In this document: one piece after another, positions 57,101-64,000 of the stretch
How the letters are laid out: each line of letters starts with the position of its first letter
Numbering within the stretch: the stretch's first letter is position 1
NCBI GenBank assembly: GCA_025084515.1
Contig: JAJAGP010000278.1
Location: 112,001-176,000, forward strand
DNA: 64,000 bases
Source of the DNA: Ancistrus triradiatus
Taxonomy: Eukaryota; Chordata; Actinopteri; Siluriformes; Loricariidae
Direction of reading: 5' to 3'
The notes under the pieces: model-generated
What the model saw: only the letters and a program-made list of their open reading frames with translations
Database searches by the model: none
Told to the model about the DNA's origin: nothing
Made by a program: the position numbers and the translations under genes

Positions 57101-59898
57101 ATTTTATACGCAAGAATTAAACCAATAAATTTATAGTAATAGTTTACATAAACAGAAACTTGATATTAACTTGAAAAATAAATAAATAAAAGATAAAATG
57201 TAGACTAATATTAGAGAAAATGTTATATTATGAAGAGTACAAAGCAAATGTTCCCCATAAGCAATAATGTAAACTGAATGAATGGGTGCCAGATCCCCAG
57301 AAAATCCCCCTGTATGAGGCATTATCAGCATTAATGGAGCTGTACTGTACAGGAGCTCCTGATTTATGATGGGGATACGTTCAAATCCATCATAAGGTAA
57401 ATGGATCATGAACTGATGAGTTTAATATAGTCTGTACTGTGTCATAGGAGCCGATTCCACATTAACACTTACATGAACCGCTAAAGCTAAGTGCTGTCTG
57501 TGTTCTGGAGGATTCGGTTCCTGTTTTGCTTTTGGTTGGCTCTTAGTTAACCTTCTAGGACCCATGGCGACTTATTTGCACTAAGTACTATACATGTAAA
57601 ACTAAAGAAAAACACCATAAACACAGCGAGAGCTTTTGCGAATCTGAATCAATGAGTCACTCTGTGCTGAATCGTGAGTCATGAACCTGAAACGAGTCGT
57701 GTAACTATAGTAACTATAGTAAATCTATTTAAGAAAACATCTAAATTATTAAACCTCCTGCTCTGTAACGATGTGTAGTTCAATGTTAAGCCTCGAATGG
57801 ACGTCCCAGCTGTCTGGCTGTAATGATTTGCTCTTTGTTAGGACCTGCTGCTCAGCTACCGCTTAACATATCCCAGAACTTAGAATTCGCAGCTGTAACC
57901 AGATAACTGGCGCCATTTGTTGTTCGAGCAGTTTTAGGGTTCTTTCGCTCCCTGTTCCAAACATCAGTATTCATTTTCGGTGTGATGTTCTCTGCAGGGG
58001 ACGCCTCCCAAAATGGACACGGTAGCACAGGAGGACAAAACGAAGAAGCTAAAGCAGGCCTTCCTGCAGTTCTGCCGGTGAGCAGCTCCTGATGGAGTCG
58101 TTGCAGCATTGGCCTCCTCGTAGCTACTCGTGCGGCGCTGATGGCTTCTGCTACGCTTTTGTCCGCAGGAACGATCGCGTCGGCGCTCAGAGCATAACCA
58201 ACGAGCTCTTCCCTGACGGCGGCGAAGGAGGAGCCGGAGCGGACCTAGACACGGTGGTGACCCAGATCGACCTGGACCTGGTGGACGATTACCCTGCGTC
58301 CGACCCTCGCTGGGCCGAGTCCGTACCGGACGGTGAGGGAGAAACAGACAAGAAGTATGTGGGGGTGGTGTGCAGTGAAGTGACACGTCTTTCCCTGTCC
58401 ACTAGAGGGCGCCGGCTTCACTCTGACCTCGCTGATTCTGCTGCACCAGCTGGAGGATAAGATGAAAGCCCACCACTGCTTCATGGACTTCCTCCTGCAG
58501 GTCCGTTCACTTAACGCAGGGCTCTAGATTTATAACGTTTCAATTATTCATTCATCCGAGTCTATTCAAACACTGAGACCTTGGCAGAGCTGGGAAATAA
58601 CCTAACAACCTTCTAAACTATTAGTCCAGAGCCTTAACCACTGACCCATGGCTCTAGATTAATCTGATTACATTTATTTATTCAGCTTTATCCAGTCCTA
58701 AATGATTAGCCCATTATCAGCCACTGAGCCACCCAAGTCCAAGAAAATGAGGGTTATGGGCCTTGCTCAACATGGCCTGGGATTCGACCTACTGTCCTTC
58801 TAAATCAGTAGTCCAGATCCTGTACCCCTCACCCACTTCTCTTGATTTATGACATTCAGTTCGTTTATGTGACAGAAGCTTGCCGTTTTGACGGCATACA
58901 GTTTAAGCAATTCAAATAATTAAGGACCTTGTTCAGGGGCCCGACGCTGAGATCTTGATGGTGGTAGTATTTAAACTCTAGCTTCTTGTCTTCCTCCATC
59001 CGGCTCTCAGACCGGACTCCTGGACCGCCTGGGCTCGACCACGGTGCGTTCGTCTCCCATGGCGACGCGCCTGTTGCTATGCGAACACGCGGAGAAACTG
59101 TCGGCGGCCGTGGCTCTGAAGAACCACCACAGCAAGCAGCCCGAGCTGGTGAACGCCGCCATCGCCGCCACGCTGAGGAAGAGGGGCGCGGCTGTTCCCC
59201 CCAGCCTCACGGCCGCCGACGTCTTCTTCAGAGAGGTACTGCCTCGCTTAAGCACGAGCGCACCAGCGGTCTCAGGCGGCTGGAAGCCTGATTACTTTGT
59301 GTGGGTTGCAGGTGTCTCAGATCTCCTCGATCTTTGAGAGTCTCCTGGATGAGGAGGAGAAGTGTCTGAGGGAGAACCCCGTCACCTCGGTGAAATGGGG
59401 AGAGGTCGTGCTCAACGTCAACAGCATCATCAAGGTGAGCACCGGACTGAGTCAGTAAGGGCTCCGGGGTGAAGACGCAAGTTAGGGGAAGGTCTTTATG
59501 GCTGAGATTGTCTGGTTTGGGCGTGTGGCAACAATCTCACAAGCCTTATACAAAGCTTGCAAGCAAAGATGAGTGCAGGAAGCTCTAGTTTGTGTTTGTG
59601 TGATCATGAACAGATCAGAATGCACTTAGATAAATAATCAGACGCTTCCATCCATCACTGTGAGCTTTATCTCCATCATCCTCCAGCCTTTCAGTTCTAT
59701 TCCACCAGAGCTTTGCTTTAATATCCATGTTTTTAGAGGCAGCCTGTTGCTCAGCCTATAAGCTCCTGATGAGCTGTTCTGCCCGGCAACCGAGCTCTGA
59801 TTGGTCAGAATGGTTTTAATGTAGAAATTAGAACAGGCTCCGAACATTTTACACAGTGTTGCAGTCTGTCAGTTTCGGACTCGGTGTGAAGGATGGCC

Positions 59899-59962
<64 letters not shown>

Positions 59963-62900
59963 GTTGTTAGGATATGCTCCAATCAGCCGCACAGTACCGA
60001 GAGTCCAAAGCGTCCCTCTACAGAGCGGCAGAAGGCACTGTTTCAGACCCAGAGTACATCCCATGGACAGGTAACATCAGGCGGGACTGTAAGATCCATG
60101 GTTGCCCTGTAGTAGGCGCTGTACGGAGCAAACGAACATTTTCTGGGTTAATCTGATTGTAATTTGGTGTTAGTTATTGGTTTTATGGCTTTGCTTTTGT
60201 TTTAGTTGCAGTATTAAGTTAAAATGAACTATTATGTGGCTAGACATTGTCATTAAAGTGTGTCCAGATCCTCTGCTTCATTTGCAGATACGTTACCATA
60301 GTAACATGTTCTTTTGATCTTTGCTGTAGCTTCAGCTGGAGTGGGCGGAGTTCGAACCGTCATCGCCAGGCAGCACGAAGTGATCCTGCGCAGCGTGTAT
60401 CCTCACGCCGACTCGGGTCTGCGTAACTCCCTCAGCGAGCAGCTGGTGGCGCTGCTGGACTCGCTGCTCAGCGGTTACGTGGCCCAGCTGAGCTCGTTGC
60501 GTCGCCCCGGGCAACAGGAGCGCTACGACACGCTGGAGATGGAGTACAGGCAGCGCCGGTCCGAGCTGCTCACGCCGCTACGTGAGTTCAGACCGACCTG
60601 ACGGATCAGGAACTCGGCCCGAACCATAGATGACCAAAGTATCACGACATGCATGATGAGCTACGACCGCCGATAGCGTCATTATGTTTTTCAAGTGAAT
60701 AAAACATAAGCTTTAGAAAGCTGCTTTATTTATTTGGTAGAAAAAACGCAATTTGTGTTAAGCACCGCCCACAGATTTGATTGACACATTCCAGGACCAA
60801 TCGGTTCTTTTTATTTATATATTTATTTATTTATTTAGTGGCGTACTTGAGCATCCACATGATTCACAGAATGGACTTTATCCTGTAGTTGGTTACAGCA
60901 CCACCCAGTGGCCAAACTGTGGTTGAGCAAAAGCAATTGTAACGTGAATTGTAACTGTAGAAGTACTTGTGTTTAATTGGTTATGGGTATGGGGGCATGT
61001 TTATAGTACGTTGTGGGAACCAAATGTCCCCACAAGTATAGAAAGATCTGACCTTGTGGGGACATCTTGCAGGTCCCCATGAGGAAAACTACTTTTTTAC
61101 AGAAACTGTAGCTTTGTTTTGAAAAGTCAAAAGAATCAAATGATTTGCTTAAGGTTAGGTGTAGCATTAATTATCTACAGTAAGCATTATGTCAGTAGAA
61201 AGGTCCCCCAAAACGTATGTTTACCAGGAGTGTGTGTGTTCTGTCAGTGGAGCTGGGGCAGCATCAGTGGGTGGCAGCTCTGGCTGAGAAGTACTGTGAT
61301 TTTGACATCCTGGTGCAGATGTGTGAGCAGACCGACAACCAGAGCCGCCTGCAGCACTACATGACTAAATTTGCCGACCAGGTAACACAGACACACCTGC
61401 TCCTTTATGTAGGTTGTCAGTAATCCACGTGTGGAAGGCTGGAGGGGCTGGGTACGGCAACCGCGTTAATCAGTGTAGCAGACGAACTGCAGCCATAGCC
61501 GTGTGTGTGTGTGTGTGTGTGTAGAACTTTGCAGACTTCCTGTTCCGCTGGTACATGGAGAAGGGGAAGCGAGGGAAGCTGCTGTCTCAGCCAATCGCGC
61601 AGCATCACCAGCTGGCCAGCTTCCTGCAGGCTCACGAGCACCTCAGCTGGCTTCATCACATCCTACGTACAGGACTTCCAGAGTGTACGTGATACCCACA
61701 CACACACACAAACGGGCCGAGACGGGTACAGGAATTGAGAGTAAGACGCAGGAGACGGGCAGCGAGATTCATCGACAACATGCAGTTGGACAAAGGCAGC
61801 TGCAGACGGGCAGAACAGGAACACATACGGGCAGATGGCAGACGGACAGAGAGGGTCGGGAACAGGAACGCTGAACGACAGAGAGGGGCGGGAAACGGAA
61901 CGCTGAAGCGGACAGAGAGGGTCGGGAAACGGAACGCGACGGACGAGAGGGGCGGGAAACTGGAACGCTGACGTGCAGAGAGGGGCGGAAACGGGAACGC
62001 TGGACGTACAGAGAGGGCGGAAACGGGAACGCTTGACGGACAGAGAGGGGCGGGAACGGGAACGCTGACGACAGAGAGGGCGGAACGGAAAACGCTGACG
62101 GACAGAGAGGGGCGTGAAACGGGAACTCTGACGGACAGAGAGGGGCGGGAACCGGGAACGCTGACGGACATAGAGGGGCGGGAAACGGGAACGCTGACGA
62201 CATAGAGGGGGCGGGAAACGGGAACGCTGACGGACAGAGGGGGCGGGAACGGAAACGCTGACGGACAGAGAGGGGGCGGGACACGGGAACGCTGACTGAC
62301 AGAGAGGGCGGGAAAACGGGAAACGCTGAACGACAGAGAGGGGCGGAAACGGGAACGTGACGGACAGAGAGGGCGGGAAACGGAACGCTGACGGACCGAG
62401 AGGGGCGGGAACGGGAAACGCTGACGGACAAGAGGGGCGGGAAACGGAACGCTGATGACGGACAGAGAGGGGCGGGAAACGGAACCGCTGACTCCGGACA
62501 GAGAAGGGGCGGGAAACGGGAACGCTGACGGACAAGAGAGGGGCGGGAAACGGGAACGCTTGACTGGACAGAGAGGGGCGGCTGAACGGGAACGCTGACG
62601 GACAAGAGGGGCGGGAAACGGTAACGCTGACGGACCAGAGAAGGGGCGGGAACGGGAACGCTTACGGACAGAGAGGGGCGGGAAACTGGAAAACGCTGAC
62701 TGACAGAGGGGGGCGGGAAACGGGAACGCAGACGCACAGAGAGGGGCGGGAAACGGGAACGCAGACGCACAGAGACAGACAGACAGACATGCAGGCAGAA
62801 AGGTGCGTTAATGCTGAATGTTGTGTGACGGAGTCAGGCTGTATCTGCACACTCAGTCAGTCACTCAGGTGATCAGTCAGAGGTTTGCGTTTGGACTTTA

Positions 62901-63218
62901 GGACTCTGTCTGTGACCAGGTGACGTTTTTGTTTTGCTCTGATACAGAAATAAAAGTGTTCGAGAGGTAACTGCTCTTAAACAGCGAGCCATTTTCCTAA
63001 CAGGCTCACCAGACCCTGTACAGCCAGGCTAACATGGAGCAGCGCTACTTCAGCAAGAAGAAGACGTTACTGGCTCTGAGTAAGCTCACGGCTCTGGCCT
63101 CGGACATGCCCGAACCCCTGCAGCGCAAACAGGTCGAAGGTCGGTCAGACGTTTTTGCCGCTTATAGGATGCTGATGTGTTTCTGAACGTGTTATTGTGT
63201 TTAATTTAAATTCCTATG

Positions 63219-63265
<47 letters not shown>

Positions 63266-63379
63266 GTGGAGCAGGAGCGCTTTCTGCTCCATCAGGAGAC
63301 TCTTCCCAAACAGCTGCTGGAGGACAAACAACAGAACCCCGACACCATGCCTCTACTGAGCGCCCATAACCTCATTAAT
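51181..63379 (+). CDS. nup133: NUP133 nucleoporin of the Y-complex (partial, 3' end outside window; apparent frameshift)
   Basis: NUP133 is a scaffold nucleoporin of the Nup107-160 (Y) complex, with an N-terminal beta-propeller and a C-terminal alpha-helical domain. Coding exons: 51181-51305, 51956-52071, 52216-52319, 52389-52493, 54074-54205, 54290-54460, 54847-55002, 55106-55176, 55560-55707, 56410-56560, 56676-56833, 57998-58077, 58169-58332, 58406-58500, 59011-59235, 59312-59434, 59971-60070, 60330-60581, 61248-61381, 61525-61684, 63004-63139, 63261-63379, about 1008 codons of an expected ~1150. Family blocks seen: YDVQTFGSSLPVKVMEALT, GQGMLSGIGRRVSSLFGL, ITDAIWGSESNYGEMKDGVN, DDYPASDPRWAESVP, MATRLLLCEHAEKLSAA, AEKYCDFDILVQMCEQTDNQ, RYFSKKKTLLALSKL, EQERFLLHQETLPKQLLE. 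All junctions join in phase except exon 20 to 21, which is off by one base (extra base near 61662). Remaining exons lie right of 64000. Confidence 0.96.
51956..54205 (+). other. nup133: NUP133 start of beta-propeller (exons 2-5)
   Basis: Exons 2-5 encode the propeller start with VKVEESGWAWMVCGERLIIW and SVRVLAVSPDGLARLWPSLA, a WD-like blade. Exon 2 has a tandem NAGNAG acceptor (GCAGCAG at 51949-51955), so it can start at 51953 or 51956 with a one-residue difference. Intron 4 contains a Tc1-like element. Confidence 0.85.
52616..53930 (-). mobile_element. Tc1-like transposon, 5'-truncated, transposase on minus strand
   Basis: The terminus 'cagtgggacagaaaagtatt' follows TA at 52614-52615 in NUP133 intron 4. 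Minus-strand fragments spell a Tc1 transposase: the N-terminal MAKTKELFEGHQEEN and AGKSESTIGKQVGVNKS (53818-53609), a middle stretch near 53610-53424, and the C-terminal WVFQHDNDPKHTAWATEEWL with PIENLWRALKVRVA (53114-52827). Frame changes and stops separate the pieces, so it is dead. The far end after about 53930 lacks the matching terminus. Confidence 0.93.
54548..54720 (-). repeat. Small inverted array of the ~32-bp minisatellite (NUP133 intron 6)
   Basis: About five to six units reading 'catgtggccaaaagtattgg' and 'gacacaaacccacatgtggc', the complement of the arrays at 42166-43125 and 43955-45365. It has no hAT-like flanks. Confidence 0.93.
57235..57710 (-). repeat. Interspersed repeat family 'TACCTCGG', copy 4 (reverse)
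   Basis: Reverse-orientation copy in NUP133 intron 11, with 'atgttccccataagcaataa' and 'tgatggggatacgttcaaat' blocks. Termini are not preserved. Adjacent bases 56940-57095 hold the dispersed segment 'gtctcaaagcagctttacaa'...'gacagtggcaagggaaaact'. Confidence 0.7.
58560..58830. repeat. Decayed SINE-like sequence in NUP133 intron 14
   Basis: Fragments such as 'ccttggcagagctggg', 'tagtccagagccttaaccac' and 'attatcagccactgagccac' resemble the tRNA-derived SINEs of this window in minus orientation, but are heavily diverged. Confidence 0.45.
59902..59960. repeat. (GT)n microsatellite before NUP133 exon 17
   Basis: A 58-base GT run ends 10 bases before the TTAG acceptor of exon 17, with only 'ttttgttg' between. 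Confidence 0.95.
61499..61523. repeat. (GT)n microsatellite forming the NUP133 exon 20 acceptor
   Basis: The repeat runs straight into the TAG acceptor, leaving no conventional polypyrimidine tract. The same arrangement is seen at exon 22 (63221-63260) and, with a 'cag', at exon 8 (55088-55105). Confidence 0.93.
61850..62790. repeat. GC-rich ~33-bp minisatellite in NUP133 intron 20
   Basis: About 28 units of 'gacggacagagaggggcggg' followed by 'aaacgggaacgct'. Neighbouring units differ mainly by single-base gains or losses in the G and A runs. It is preceded by a purine-rich transition (61730-61850) and ends at 'acagacagacagacatgcag'. Confidence 0.95.
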
Positions 63380-64000
63380 GTAAGCACAAACACACACACT
63401 TTATTATCTAGAGGTACGTCGTCTGCATTAGCATCTGTCAAACAGGTCGTTCACCAAAACGGACATTGACCGGATGTTAATAGTCAGTCATTTTATGTTA
63501 CTGTAATGGAAATATAAAGGGTGTATTCACAAGAAAACAATACGTAAATGCGTAGTGGTGGATGAGGGATTGAAACGACCTGATACTTTTGTTTGAAGCC
63601 AAAAATGCATCGATAGAAAGTATTAGGAACACAGAAGATCAGCCAGATGAACCGAGACTCAACGAGAGAATGTGAACCAGTTTATATAGTTATAGGTTAG
63701 AGAGAATATACAAACAAAGCAGTACTACTTACAATAGGACAGGTACAGTGGGGCAAAAAAGTATTTAGTCAGCCACTGATTGTGCAAGTTCTCCTACTTA
63801 GAAAGATAAGAGATTTATAATTAAATTGTGTGTGATTTCCTGGATTTGTTGTCTCATTTTGTCTCTCATAGTTGAAGTGTAGCTATGATGAAAATTACAG
63901 ACCTCTCTCATCTTTCTAAGTAGGAGAACTTGCACAATCAGTGACTGACTAAATACTTTTGCCCCACTGTATGATCCCATAATTAACAATGTGCTGCACT
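63380..64000. other. NUP133 intron 22 (incomplete)
   Basis: After the exon 22 donor (GTAAGC), followed by a short (AC)n run, no further exon is recognised. The only structured sequence is the MITE at 63746-63969. Confidence 0.7.
63746..63969. mobile_element. Tc1-derived MITE (internal deletion derivative)
   Basis: A 224-bp foldback: 'cagtggggcaaaaaagtatt' at the left and its complement 'aatacttttgccccactg' at the right, with long matching subterminal arms ('gtgcaagttctcctacttag') and TA on each side (63744-63745, 63970-63971). The termini are nearly the same as those of the Tc1-like element at 52616, so it is probably a deleted relative. It lies in NUP133 intron 22. Confidence 0.9.

Noticed and set aside
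61663..62770. Ser/Pro/Arg-rich open frames up to 333 codons on the minus strand
   Set aside because: Translation of the GC-rich 33-bp array in NUP133 intron 20, antisense to the gene and broken by frame-changing indels.

Overview
This window is vertebrate nuclear DNA, almost certainly from a ray-finned (teleost) fish. It shows many-exon genes with GT/AG introns, abundant Tc1/mariner-like and hAT-like transposon remnants, tRNA-derived SINEs with the usual fish tail ('ggataagggcgtctgctaaatg'), and very dense (CA)n/(GT)n microsatellites. There is no operon structure, CRISPR array, rRNA gene or confident tRNA gene. The species cannot be fixed by eye.

Layout. (1) 1-6673, minus strand: 5' part of ESF1 (nucleolar pre-rRNA processing factor), nine coding exons giving 534 codons; the C-terminal exons lie beyond base 1. 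(2) About 6674-8778: divergent ESF1/NDUFAF5 promoter region, containing decayed MITE-like inverted repeats. (3) 8779-15685, plus strand: NDUFAF5 (mitochondrial complex I assembly factor), complete, 11 coding exons, 370 aa; intron 7 is filled by a 2.4-kb minisatellite. (4) 15686-19122: convergent intergenic region. (5) 19123-50119, minus strand: KIF16B (endosomal kinesin-3 with a C-terminal PX domain), complete, 31 coding exons summing to exactly 1365 codons including the stop; its introns hold most of the large tandem arrays. (6) 50120-51180: compact divergent KIF16B/NUP133 promoter. (7) 51181-63379 and beyond, plus strand: NUP133 (Y-complex nucleoporin), 22 coding exons seen, gene runs off the right edge; exon 20 carries an apparent +1 frameshift.

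The four genes are functionally unrelated housekeeping genes (ribosome biogenesis, complex I assembly, endosome transport, nuclear pore). In human, ESF1, NDUFAF5 and KIF16B are on 20p and NUP133 is on 1q, so this is a compact fish arrangement joining two human synteny groups.

The less ordinary content is in the repeats. A ~32-bp minisatellite occurs as two large arrays in adjacent KIF16B introns, one of them inside a hAT-like element with a near-perfect 8-bp target duplication, and as a small inverted array in a NUP133 intron. A 36-bp minisatellite is full of AP-1-like heptamers. A G-rich array abuts a KIF16B splice donor and stays open in the exon's reading frame. (GU)n tracts sit at many 3' splice sites and (AC)n at several 5' splice sites in RNA sense. 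I found no convincing new multi-gene system; the findings are about repeats, splicing and one gene break.
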